Origin: Armatimonadota bacterium
Lineage (GTDB): Bacteria > Cloacimonadota > Cloacimonadia > Cloacimonadales > TCS61
NCBI GenBank assembly: GCA_030612605.1
Contig: JAUWNO010000093.1
Span: forward strand, 1-7,846
DNA: 7,846 nucleotides
Direction: 5' to 3'
The position numbers and the translations under genes were made by a program. The notes under the pieces are model-generated. The model had not been told where the DNA came from and did no database searches. It saw only the letters and a list, made by a program, of their open reading frames with translations. Of the stretch, positions 1 to 6,523 are shown piece by piece (within the stretch, counting starts at the first letter, position 1; each line of letters opens with the position of its first letter).

Positions 1-1
1 A

Positions 2-235
2 ACTACAATTTCTTTCCAAACCACAGAGAGCACGGAGAGCACAGAGATCAAAATTTATAATTTGAAAGGACAAAAGGTTAGGACATTGGTAAATGAAGTT
101 ATTCCAGCAGGTCAACATTCTGTAATCTGGGATGGAAAAGATAAAAGCGGGAATGCTGTTTCCAGCGGAATCTACTTCTACAGATTGGAGACTGGAAATT
201 ATAGTTCAACTAAGAAGATGCTTTTGATGAAATAG
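2..235 (+). CDS. C-terminal end of a T9SS-sorted secreted protein (5' partial)
   Basis: An open frame enters from the left edge and ends at TAG 233-235, giving 77 residues. It starts T-T-I-S-F and contains EIKIYNLKGQKVRTLV, then H-S-V-I-W-D-G-K-D, V-S-S-G-I-Y-F-Y-R-L and the end K-K-M-L-L-M-K. This is the beta-sandwich type A C-terminal sorting domain of the type IX secretion system (FlgD-Ig-like fold); only its opening N-P-F-N-P motif lies outside the window. In this family the tail directs a Sec-exported protein across the outer membrane and is usually cleaved. The tail aligns closely with the ends of the two complete secreted proteins downstream. A 9-base repeat at 22-48 codes for T-E-S-T-E-S-T-E-I in the loop between the first two strands. 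The function of the missing passenger cannot be judged. Confidence 0.9.
   Translation, partial: TTISFQTTESTESTEIKIYNLKGQKVRTLVNEVIPAGQHSVIWDGKDKSGNAVSSGIYFYRLETGNYSSTKKMLLMK
22..48 (+). repeat. 9-base tandem repeat within the sorting-domain coding region
   Basis: Three units follow one another: CACAGAGAG (22-30), CACGGAGAG (31-39) and CACAGAGAT (40-48). Because 9 is a multiple of 3 the frame is kept, giving a T-E-S-T-E-S-T-E-I type loop in the partial sorting-domain protein. Confidence 0.7.
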
Positions 236-250
236 TGACATATTGCTCTT

Positions 251-320
251 GTATCCAAGCCCCAGCTTGGATACCAATAATCAACGTGATGAGATGGTTT
301 CCAAGCTGGGGCTTGGAAAC
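251..320. repeat. Large inverted repeat made of two nested palindromes
   Basis: The left arm (251-275) and right arm (296-320) are reverse complements over 25 bases with two mismatches, around a 20-base spacer. Each arm is also a small hairpin: CCAAGC and GCTTGG pair around a 4-base loop. The element lies 15 bases after the stop codon of the partial gene and could protect or end its mRNA, but no T-tract follows. The nested layout is typical of dispersed intergenic palindromic elements; copy number in the genome cannot be seen here. Confidence 0.8.
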
Positions 321-365
321 CAGAATATTAGGGGACATTTGGCACTAATGTAAATAATTTGGATG

Positions 366-418
366 ACCTTGCGAAAGTTTACTAGAATGTCTTTCTTCGC
401 AAGTAACCTTCGCAAGGT
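366..418. repeat. Inverted repeat, 10-bp arms
   Basis: ACCTTGCGAA at 366-375 pairs perfectly with TTCGCAAGGT at 409-418 around a 33-base loop. A third partial copy of the core, TTCGCAAG, lies inside the loop at 396-403. The right arm also belongs to the terminator-like hairpin at 405-423, so two alternative folds are possible. It looks like a second dispersed palindromic element unrelated in sequence to the one at 251-320. Confidence 0.7.
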
Positions 419-423
419 TTTTT
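405..423 (+). terminator. Possible intrinsic terminator
   Basis: AACCTT (405-410) and AAGGTT (414-419) form a 6-bp stem with a 3-base loop, and a run of T extends to 423. This has the shape of a Rho-independent terminator and could end transcription from the secreted-protein gene that stops at 235. The stem is short and lies inside a larger repeat (366-418), so termination may be incidental. Confidence 0.4.
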
Positions 424-454
424 AAAAAATAGAAAAAGCAGCAAAGAAAAACTG

Positions 455-500
455 TCGTTCCCGTGAAAGCTTGTCCTCAACTTGATTGGGGACGGGAATC
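455..500. repeat. Imperfect palindromic repeat with two alternative stems
   Basis: TTCCCGT (458-464) pairs with ACGGGAA (492-498). An inner alternative pairs GTCCTCAA (473-480) with TTGGGGAC (486-493) through one G-U pair. The two stems share bases 492-493 and cannot both form completely. It has no reading frame that resembles a gene and is best read as another dispersed repeat unit. Confidence 0.6.
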
Positions 501-518
501 CATGAATTTATGAAGGGT

Positions 519-535
519 AAACTCGAATCGAGTTT
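519..535. repeat. Near-perfect 17-base palindrome
   Basis: AAACTCGA (519-526) and TCGAGTTT (528-535) are exact reverse complements around a single central base at 527. It is the last of the palindromes in this stretch and ends 10 bases before the open frame of the recombinase fragment begins, so it marks the edge where the rest of that gene is missing. A symmetric site this tight could also bind a dimeric protein, but nothing shows that. Confidence 0.65.
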
Positions 536-545
536 GCTGCATTGA

Positions 546-761
546 AACGGAATTTTCAAGAATATTGACAAAAAAGTATCTGTTCATAGTTTACGACACA
601 GTTTCGCTACTCATCTATTGGAAGCAGGAGAAGACTTGAGATATATACAAAAAATTTTAGGCCATAATAGTTCAAAGACTACTGAGATTTATACCCATAT
701 TACAAAGAAAGGACTTTCGAGGATTCAGAGTCCTTTAGATGATATAAATTTCGAGGATTAA
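546..761 (+). pseudogene. Tyrosine recombinase (XerC/D-like integrase), C-terminal remnant
   Basis: The open frame after the TGA at 543-545 runs to TAA at 759-761, about 71 codons with no internal stop. It encodes VHSLRHSFATHLLEAGEDL, then R-Y-I-Q-K-I-L-G-H, SSKTTEIYTHI and an end near S-P-L-D-D-I. These are the hallmarks of the catalytic C-terminus of phage-integrase-family recombinases: H-x-L-R-H with the second catalytic Arg, L-G-H with the third catalytic His, and the nucleophilic Tyr in E-I-Y-T-H. The first catalytic Arg, the beta-hairpin Lys and the whole DNA-binding N-terminal domain are absent. There is no start codon with a Shine-Dalgarno site; upstream sequence is replaced by palindromic repeats. 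I call it a truncated, probably inactive remnant. The K-T-T-E-I-Y-T-H type is common among integrases that lie next to palindromic attachment-like repeats in Bacteroidetes relatives (recalled, not checked). Confidence 0.85.
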
Positions 762-765
762 GTAT

Positions 766-849
766 GTTGTATAATAACCACCAGAAAAAAGTTATTGTAC
801 AACAATTAACCGTAACTATAGGTTAGTTATGTACAACAGATGGTTGTGC
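766..849. repeat. Palindromic block after the recombinase, possible att/attC-like site
   Basis: Four related core copies lie within 84 bases and begin 5 bases after the recombinase stop. GTTGTATAATAAC (766-778) pairs with GTTATTGTACAAC (791-803) over 13 positions with one G-U pair. GTTATGTACAAC (826-837) is a direct copy of the second core lacking one T. Its end (831-837) pairs with GTTGTGC (843-849) over 7 bp with one G-U pair. Between the two outer hairpins, AATTAACC (804-811) pairs with GGTTAGTT (821-828). Alternating inverted and direct cores next to a tyrosine recombinase resemble the layout of integron attC/attI or other integrase target sites. The cores do not match the classical GTTRRRY consensus, so the identity as a recombination site is inference. 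Confidence 0.55.
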
Positions 850-860
850 GTGGCATGCAA

Positions 861-908
861 ATGTTACAAGCAATTTTCAAAGGAGTATTTGATATGAGAG
901 GATCATAA
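861..908 (+). other. Tiny ORF stub with a Shine-Dalgarno site
   Basis: An open frame of 15 codons runs from ATG 861 to TAA 906-908. A better initiation signal lies inside it: AAGGAG at 880-885, 8 bases before an in-frame ATG at 894, which leaves only M-R-G-S before the stop. A good ribosome-binding site in front of four codons suggests either a decayed gene start cut off by rearrangement or a small leader peptide. No product is recognised. Confidence 0.25.
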
Positions 909-1086
909 AAAACATATTAATAGTTAAATCCAATGTCCCGATATTCGAAAACTGATAATCTATTTCGTAAATGTAACGTCGGTATTTTCTACTGACAGAG
1001 AATCGTTAATCATTCCCTCTTAAAATAAAACTTGCATAAAAAATTTGAGAAAACAAAAGGGAAAAAGCCTTTTATAGGAGGATAAG
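909..1086 (+). promoter_or_regulatory. Leader region of the 949-residue secreted protein gene
   Basis: No gene or clear sigma-70-type promoter pair is visible here. The secure element is a perfect AGGAGG at 1076-1081, 5 bases before ATG 1087, which fixes that start. Just upstream, AAAAGG (1055-1060) can pair with CCTTTT (1068-1073), putting a weak hairpin next to the ribosome-binding site. A promoter is expected because the gene lies far from any upstream active gene, but I cannot place it. Confidence 0.5.
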
Positions 1087-3936
1087 ATGAAAGGACTAAT
1101 TTTAACATGTCTACTTATGTTAAGTGTTAGTTTAATTTATGCAGAATGTGATTTTATGGCAATGCTTGCCAAAAACAATTATCAAATTTCTGATTTTAAT
1201 GAAGCTGAAGATTATTTCGATTTTCAAGAAGCACGCTCTAAAGCTTCTGCCCAAGAGGATGGTTACGGAGTGATCTATTACAAAAATAATCAGGATACAA
1301 TTCACTACAATCATAATGATCCTCTAGCCGAGAACAACCAGGCATTTTATCTGATAGGACCAAAAAACAGCAGTTGGTATGGATGTCATGGTCCGGATGC
1401 ATTTGGAAAATACTACAATGACAGTAATCATCCTGATGGACCTGATTATAATTGGATAGATATTTCTGAGTTAGGAACTCAAGTTGAATTTACTCATAAT
1501 GATTCAGCTTCAGAACGTCTTAGTATTGGATTTGATTTTGAATTCTATGGTTTGGTTTATGATTCATTATTAATAAATCCAAATGGATGGATCAGTTTTG
1601 GTGATGATAATGATCAGTATAACAATACGGATGTTTACAATAATGATCCAGATGAAGGAATACAGGGACCAGCAATTTTCGGTTTCTGGGATGATCTTTA
1701 TCCGGCAATTGGTGTAAATGGTGGAGGAGATGTTTATTATTATTCAAATGGTAACGACACTCTAATTGTATGGTTTGACGATGTAATTCATTATCCGGGT
1801 TCACAAAATGGAACTTATGATTTTCAAATGATTATTTTGGAAAATGGGAATATTAAGTTTCAATATCGGGAATTATCCGGTGATACAGATTCTGCAACAA
1901 TAGGAATAAAAGCTGAAAATAGTTATGCTAACAGCGGTTTCTTTCAAATTGTTTGTAATGGTGAATATGTTGAAGATTCTTTAGCAGTATTATTTTCAAC
2001 TGATGTATATGATGATCCCGAACCACTCGATATTGCTGAAGAAAGAATAATGATTCCAGAGAATAATGCAACGGTCGTGTTGGGACATGATAGAAATCGA
2101 GCAGGAGTTTCTGCAGGTGCAGCTGGTCAGCATCCTTATAGATTTGATTATACCGATCCGGAAACACAAGACACAATAACTTACACATTTCAGCATAATG
2201 GTTGGCACGAGTATAAAGAACCAATGTATTGGTATTGTAAGAGCTATAATTCCGATTGGTTTAATAAATATCCTCTCAATTGGGGATTCCTAGGAAATAA
2301 TATCTATAATCTCGATACTGTAAATGATACTGAAATCTTATTTCATTATTTTATGGCTCATATAATTGAATTTAAAGGAGATGTTATTGCCGGCATGATA
2401 GCTGCTTTTAATGAAACCGCGGTTTATGATTCTTCGGGTATTGTTTATAATTTCCAGGAGATTTTTAGAGATAATTGGAATCCAAACCGGATAAATTCTG
2501 TTCTTTCTGATGGTGAATCACTATATCTTTTCAGAAACTCAAATGATGCATCTCCTGCTTATAATCTTTCTTATAAGGAGTATGGAGATGAGAATGAATT
2601 TGTGGGGGTAAAAACACAAGAGGATATTCCCGGCGGAACTCAGGTACAACAGTATTCATTAGTGGAAATTCCTCGTGAAGGTGAGATTGTTACTTATGAA
2701 AATGTTTTTGAGATTGATGCCAAAATCTACACTTTCCCCAGCCAGTTTACTTTACCTGATGTCGGCTGGAAATGGCTCTCCTTTGACATTCTTTACTCCG
2801 AGCCTGATGATAATATCGCAGAGAATTTCCTCGCACCAATATCGTGGATAGATGAATTAGATAAAGCTAAATTCAAACCCCATTCTCCAAATTCATATGT
2901 ACAGACAATTTCTTTTTATCCAATACAACAAAATTTGGATCACCCTTTCACCAGTCCATATGGCTACAAATTCCATACTCTTACCGATTGTGAATTTATA
3001 GTAATTGGTGAACGCTGCCCGGCAGACACTACATTTCCTCTTTTTGGTAACAATCAAGCAAACTGGATAGGATATTTCCTGGAAGAAACCCAACATGTAT
3101 ATGATGCTTTTGGAGGATTTACCGGATATCTGGACAATTTTACCGGGATTAGAACACAACATTGGGCGATCAAAAAAGAGAATGGTGGTTGGCCGCGTGT
3201 TCCTTACACTATAAGTCCGGGTGATATGGTTATTGTCTATTGTACAGAAGATGTACCTTTATTCACTTGGAATTTTGTAGAATCCCGGGAAAAATATATT
3301 GTACCTGGATCTCAGGATTTCACTTTTGAAGAAGAAGCGGACTATATCCCGGTCTTCATATCGTTAGATCCCGAAGCTCTTCCTTCAGAAATCGGAGCTT
3401 ATGTGGATGGAGAATGTAAAGGAGCTACGGTTGTTCAGGATACATCATCTCAATTATGTGCTTACATTCTGGAGAATCAAGGGCAAAATCTGGAATTCGA
3501 ATTCTCGTATGGAGGTAGAGAACAAAACAAGCGGATCAAAGAATATGGAATTTATGATCCGGAAACATCGAAAACAGTAAAAGGTTCTATTCAAATAAAT
3601 AACAGCAGGGATTGCTATTATGTATCATTTAAGGATGGACAAAATAATACTCCTGTACCTGCCAAAATTGAAATCACGAATTTTCCCAATCCGTTCAATC
3701 CTGAGACAACTCTTTTCTTCTCGTTGCCCAATGAACAGAAAATCGAACTTACTGTTTATAACCTGAAAGGACAGAAAGTCAGAAAATTAGTAAAAGGACA
3801 ATTCTCTGCCGGACAAAATTCGATTGTTTGGAACGGCAAGGACGATAGTGGAAAACAGGTCAGTTCCGGTGTGTACTTGTACAAACTCGAAACTGCAGAT
3901 AAGATAATTTCGAAGAAAATGTTACTTTTGAAATAA
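1087..3936 (+). CDS. Large secreted protein with nidogen-like N-terminal domain and T9SS sorting domain
   Basis: Encodes 949 residues. The start is set by AGGAGG 5 bases upstream and by a signal peptide: Lys2, a hydrophobic stretch at about 3-18, and a likely cut after Ala19. Residues ~123-303 form a beta-rich module with an N-G-W-I-S-F-G strand, FGFWDDLYP (198-206), a Gly-rich turn and D-F-Q-M-I-I-L; this resembles the nidogen-like domains frequent in exported FCB proteins. The middle (~310-855) matches nothing I can name. It has aromatic-rich stretches, a G-W-K-W-L-S-F segment at 560-566 and an EIGAYVDGECKGA segment (768-780). Residues ~864-949 are the T9SS type A sorting domain, from FPNPFNP to K-K-M-L-L-L-K. 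I infer a protein that is Sec-exported and then secreted or surface-anchored by the T9SS. No catalytic motif was found, so adhesion or binding is a guess. The next secreted-protein gene begins 68 bases downstream, and the two may be co-transcribed. Confidence 0.9.
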   Translation: MKGLILTCLLMLSVSLIYAECDFMAMLAKNNYQISDFNEAEDYFDFQEARSKASAQEDGYGVIYYKNNQDTIHYNHNDPLAENNQAFYLIGPKNSSWYGCHGPDAFGKYYNDSNHPDGPDYNWIDISELGTQVEFTHNDSASERLSIGFDFEFYGLVYDSLLINPNGWISFGDDNDQYNNTDVYNNDPDEGIQGPAIFGFWDDLYPAIGVNGGGDVYYYSNGNDTLIVWFDDVIHYPGSQNGTYDFQMIILENGNIKFQYRELSGDTDSATIGIKAENSYANSGFFQIVCNGEYVEDSLAVLFSTDVYDDPEPLDIAEERIMIPENNATVVLGHDRNRAGVSAGAAGQHPYRFDYTDPETQDTITYTFQHNGWHEYKEPMYWYCKSYNSDWFNKYPLNWGFLGNNIYNLDTVNDTEILFHYFMAHIIEFKGDVIAGMIAAFNETAVYDSSGIVYNFQEIFRDNWNPNRINSVLSDGESLYLFRNSNDASPAYNLSYKEYGDENEFVGVKTQEDIPGGTQVQQYSLVEIPREGEIVTYENVFEIDAKIYTFPSQFTLPDVGWKWLSFDILYSEPDDNIAENFLAPISWIDELDKAKFKPHSPNSYVQTISFYPIQQNLDHPFTSPYGYKFHTLTDCEFIVIGERCPADTTFPLFGNNQANWIGYFLEETQHVYDAFGGFTGYLDNFTGIRTQHWAIKKENGGWPRVPYTISPGDMVIVYCTEDVPLFTWNFVESREKYIVPGSQDFTFEEEADYIPVFISLDPEALPSEIGAYVDGECKGATVVQDTSSQLCAYILENQGQNLEFEFSYGGREQNKRIKEYGIYDPETSKTVKGSIQINNSRDCYYVSFKDGQNNTPVPAKIEITNFPNPFNPETTLFFSLPNEQKIELTVYNLKGQKVRKLVKGQFSAGQNSIVWNGKDDSGKQVSSGVYLYKLETADKIISKKMLLLK

Positions 3937-3956
3937 GCAAATAATACTTACCTATG

Positions 3957-3982
3957 CCCCTCTCTTGAGATGAAGAGAGGGG
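3957..3982. repeat. Perfect 10-bp-stem hairpin between two secreted-protein genes
   Basis: CCCCTCTCTT (3957-3966) pairs exactly with AAGAGAGGGG (3973-3982) around a 6-base loop, 21 bases after the stop at 3936. No T-tract follows; a G-rich stretch does, so this is not a standard terminator. It resembles a dispersed intergenic palindrome. As RNA, the stem could partly uncouple expression of the two flanking genes or stabilise the upstream message. Confidence 0.75.
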
Positions 3983-3995
3983 TTGGGGTGAGTTC

Positions 3996-4000
3996 GAGGT
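3996..4000 (+). promoter_or_regulatory. Ribosome-binding site of the beta-helix gene
   Basis: GAGGT lies 4 bases before ATG 4005, a close but usable Shine-Dalgarno position. It supports this start, as does the signal peptide that follows at once. It lies only 13 bases after the 3957-3982 hairpin, within sequence that may belong to the same repeat. Confidence 0.5.
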
Positions 4001-4004
4001 AATC

Positions 4005-6374
4005 ATGAAACCAAAGCTTATACTTTTGTTCACTCTTATTAGTTTTTGTTCGCTACTAACCTCTATAACCTGGCACATCAAACAGGACGGCACCGGCAAT
4101 TTCACCACCATCCAGGCAGGTATAAACGCATCGGTAGATGCAGACACAGTTCTTGTCTATCCAGGCACCTATTATGAAAATATTATCTACAATGGTAAAA
4201 ACATAACCGTTGCCAGTCTTGAACTTACAACAGGTGATCCATCCTATATTCCTTTAACAGTCATAAATGGCCAACAGCAGGAGAGTTGTGTAAGAGTCTG
4301 GGATCAGGAATCAACCGCAAAAATACAGGGTTTTACACTGACTAATGGATGGGGAAGCCAGGCTTATCATAAGGCAGGTGGTGGAATTTATGTTAAAGGT
4401 GAATATCAAAGTCCAACTTTATTCAATATCAAGAATTGTAGGATAACTAAAAATTATGCTGAAACAGGTGGAGGGATTTATTCCTTCAGGGGTAACATAA
4501 CATTTTCCGGTGTCTCAATTCATGATAATTATGCTTATGTGACTGGTGGTGGTATTCAAGTTAATGATACTGTTCTAGATTTCGATGAGACTAACAGATG
4601 TAATATCTACAACAATTTTGCTGGTACCGGATTAGATTTGTACTCTTTTAGATGTCAGACCAATCATGTTATTGTAGATACATTTACAGTAATCGAACCA
4701 ACCCGATATTTCGCAAATCAATATGAGATCAATTCATGTCCCAATCCACCATATTCGTTTGATATCCTGAACTACAAATTAGAACCGGTGAATCACGATT
4801 TATATGTATCACCTTATGGTGATGATGCAAATTCGGGCTTATCTCAGGATGTACCAATGAAAACAATAGTCCTGGCAATTCGTAAAGTTGCATCGGACAG
4901 TCTGAATCCCAAAACAGTACACCTGGCAGCCGGCATCTACAGCAAAAGTTTAAACGATCAATTCTTTGCCTTTGGAGGAAAGGATAATGTTAAAATAATT
5001 GGAGAAAGTAAAACCACAACGATTATTGAAGGTGAAAATGGACAATATTCTTTATTTTATATGGGATGTTCTGATAATTCGGTTGTTAAAAACATGACGT
5101 TTCAGAATATTAACTACGAAATTCCTATTATCGGTTTGTTCGATTCAAATAATACAATTTTCGAAAACATTGTAATACAGAACTATATAGGAACTGATAT
5201 ATCTTCAGCTTTTTTTGCCAGTCCTACCGAATGTATGTATCTAAGAAATATTGATATCAAGAACTGTATAGTTGATGAAAACGTTGCCGCAGCAAATTTG
5301 TGTGAAATTGACTATCTTGACATGGAAGGATGCACTATTTCAAATAATACTTGTTCTGGTACAAATCCTTCACAATATTGTGCTGGATTGCAAGCTTCTA
5401 CATATGCAGAGGGAAATATAATAATTAAAAATTCTAAATTTACAAATAATCTATTAGATTCAAGCGACACTTCAAATGCTGTTGCTCTTGTACTTACAAC
5501 ATTGAATGGAGAAAGTGGAGATTTTTCAATTACAAATTGCTTATTTTCAAACAATCAATGTACTGGAACTGCCAACAAAATTGTTGGCATGGATGGCTCT
5601 GGTAACGTAGTAATTAATAATACTACATTTGTAAACAATACTGGCAATTACACACTGACGATTTTAAGAAATCCAATTGAATTCCATAATAACATTATGA
5701 GGAATAATTGTAATTATGAAATCTTTCTACCGGATAATTCGCCATGGGGAAACACATCTACACTTAATATTTCCCACTGCAATATTCAGGGTGGTGAGAG
5801 TGCCATTTATAATCAAAACAATGCCAACATAGTGAATTGGGGAGAAGGTAACATTGACGAAAATCCCTTATTTTTGCTTTCAGGAGACGATCCATATCAA
5901 CTTACGGAATTTTCTTCCTGCATCGATGCCGGCACACCGGATACAACCGGTTTATTCATTCTGCCCTGGGATTTATTGTATAACGATAGAGTCTGGGATG
6001 GAGATAATAACGGAAATGCAACCATAGATATGGGGTGCTATGAATTTGGTGCAGAGCCTTATGTGAAAATTTCAAATAACCAATTACCAATGACCAATTC
6101 ACAAATGACCAATTACCCCAATCCATTCAATCCATCTACAACTATCAGCTTTTTTGTAATACAAACGTCTTCGTTTGTGACTCTAGAAATCTACAACATC
6201 AAAGGTCAAAGTATAAAAACACTGGTAAAAAATTCTTTTGATAGAGGTAATCATTCAATTGTGTGGAATGGTGAAAATGAAACAGGAAATTCTGTAAGTT
6301 CAGGTATTTATTATTATAAATTGAATGTTAATGGAAAAACCGAAGCAGTTAATAAATGTTTGCTGTTGAAATAA
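4005..6374 (+). CDS. Secreted right-handed beta-helix protein with choice-of-anchor-Q-type end and T9SS sorting domain
   Basis: Encodes 789 residues. The signal peptide has Lys2/Lys4 and a hydrophobic core at 5-18, with a likely cut near Ser20. Residues ~23-260 form a first parallel beta-helix of pectate-lyase-like type: D-G-T-G-N-F-T-T-I-Q, then V-Y-P-G-T-Y, then G-G-G-I turns at 125, 155 and 181. A second helix opens at 265 with DLYVSPYGDDANSG and has A-A-G-I-Y, the DUF1565-like opening seen in many such proteins; its coils are rich in N-N and N-C. Residues ~620-682, from N-P-L-F to DMGCYEFG with C-I-D-A-G-T-P-D between, match the 'choice-of-anchor Q' end. A linker made of a heptamer DNA repeat leads to the T9SS type A sorting domain (703-789). 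The beta-helix fold suggests polysaccharide binding or cleavage, or an adhesin-like surface role. I see no clear set of lyase or hydrolase catalytic residues, so enzymatic activity is not claimed. Confidence 0.92.
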   Translation: MKPKLILLFTLISFCSLLTSITWHIKQDGTGNFTTIQAGINASVDADTVLVYPGTYYENIIYNGKNITVASLELTTGDPSYIPLTVINGQQQESCVRVWDQESTAKIQGFTLTNGWGSQAYHKAGGGIYVKGEYQSPTLFNIKNCRITKNYAETGGGIYSFRGNITFSGVSIHDNYAYVTGGGIQVNDTVLDFDETNRCNIYNNFAGTGLDLYSFRCQTNHVIVDTFTVIEPTRYFANQYEINSCPNPPYSFDILNYKLEPVNHDLYVSPYGDDANSGLSQDVPMKTIVLAIRKVASDSLNPKTVHLAAGIYSKSLNDQFFAFGGKDNVKIIGESKTTTIIEGENGQYSLFYMGCSDNSVVKNMTFQNINYEIPIIGLFDSNNTIFENIVIQNYIGTDISSAFFASPTECMYLRNIDIKNCIVDENVAAANLCEIDYLDMEGCTISNNTCSGTNPSQYCAGLQASTYAEGNIIIKNSKFTNNLLDSSDTSNAVALVLTTLNGESGDFSITNCLFSNNQCTGTANKIVGMDGSGNVVINNTTFVNNTGNYTLTILRNPIEFHNNIMRNNCNYEIFLPDNSPWGNTSTLNISHCNIQGGESAIYNQNNANIVNWGEGNIDENPLFLLSGDDPYQLTEFSSCIDAGTPDTTGLFILPWDLLYNDRVWDGDNNGNATIDMGCYEFGAEPYVKISNNQLPMTNSQMTNYPNPFNPSTTISFFVIQTSSFVTLEIYNIKGQSIKTLVKNSFDRGNHSIVWNGENETGNSVSSGIYYYKLNVNGKTEAVNKCLLLK
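6079..6117 (+). repeat. Heptanucleotide tandem repeat inside the beta-helix gene
   Basis: Units ACCAATT (6079), ACCAATG (6086), ACCAATT (6093), a degenerate 8-base CACAAATG (6100) and ACCAATT (6108) run in tandem and end in ACC. They code for a linker from Asn692 to about Pro705 that joins the beta-helix to the sorting domain. Units of 7 shift phase, but the frame stays open across the whole array. Loss or gain of one 7-base unit would shift the frame and remove the sorting tail. Confidence 0.75.
6161..6178 (+). repeat. In-frame palindrome within the sorting-domain coding region
   Basis: ACAAACG (6161-6167) and CGTTTGT (6172-6178) pair perfectly around TCTT. The palindrome codes for part of the Q-T-S-S-F-V loop between the first two strands of the sorting domain. 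This is the same structural position as the 9-base repeat at 22-48 in the upstream partial gene. Confidence 0.6.
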
Positions 6375-6523
6375 GAGAAGATGCTGCTAACATAATCCTC
6401 CACAATCAGCAAGAAGAGAAGCGAGGAGAATGTGGCAGGCTCGAAACATTATGGGAAACTAAGTATATAAAAGATTATGCTTGATTTTTTAATTGATTTA
6501 AGAATTGTCGAGTCGGAGGTTTT
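6375..6523 (+). promoter_or_regulatory. Spacer carrying the start signals of the DUF1016 gene
   Basis: This 149-base gap holds no gene and no clear terminator for the beta-helix gene. The half nearer the nuclease gene is very AT-rich (for example TATATAAAAG at about 6464-6473), as expected for a promoter, but no convincing -35/-10 pair can be fixed. GGAGG at 6515-6519, 4 bases before ATG 6524, is the ribosome-binding site. Confidence 0.35.

Noticed and set aside
251..535. CRISPR array
   Set aside because: The palindromes differ from one another in sequence and are not regularly spaced, and there are no direct repeats with unique spacers.
992..1037. Candidate promoter boxes (CTGACA at 992, TTGCAT at 1032) ahead of the 949-residue protein
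   Set aside because: Neither has a matching -10 box at an acceptable distance, and promoter rules for this lineage are uncertain.
1087..1143. Lipoprotein signal in the 949-residue protein (Cys8) or in the beta-helix protein (Cys15)
   Set aside because: The residues before each Cys do not fit a lipobox and both Cys lie within the hydrophobic core, so ordinary signal peptides fit better.
1132..2224. Open frames on the - strand opposite the 949-residue secreted protein
   Set aside because: They are shadows of a strongly supported gene, with His/Tyr-rich compositions that mirror the opposite strand and no ribosome-binding sites or recognisable domains.
3860..4147. 95-codon - strand frame spanning the junction of the two secreted-protein genes
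   Set aside because: It overlaps the sorting tail and signal peptide of two convincing genes and reads through the repeat hairpin; no domain is recognisable.
5571..5588. 8-bp perfect palindrome (GCCAACAA / TTGTTGGC) within the beta-helix gene
   Set aside because: It is short and codes for an ordinary coil segment; unlike the palindrome at 6161-6178 it has no counterpart in the other genes, so chance is enough.
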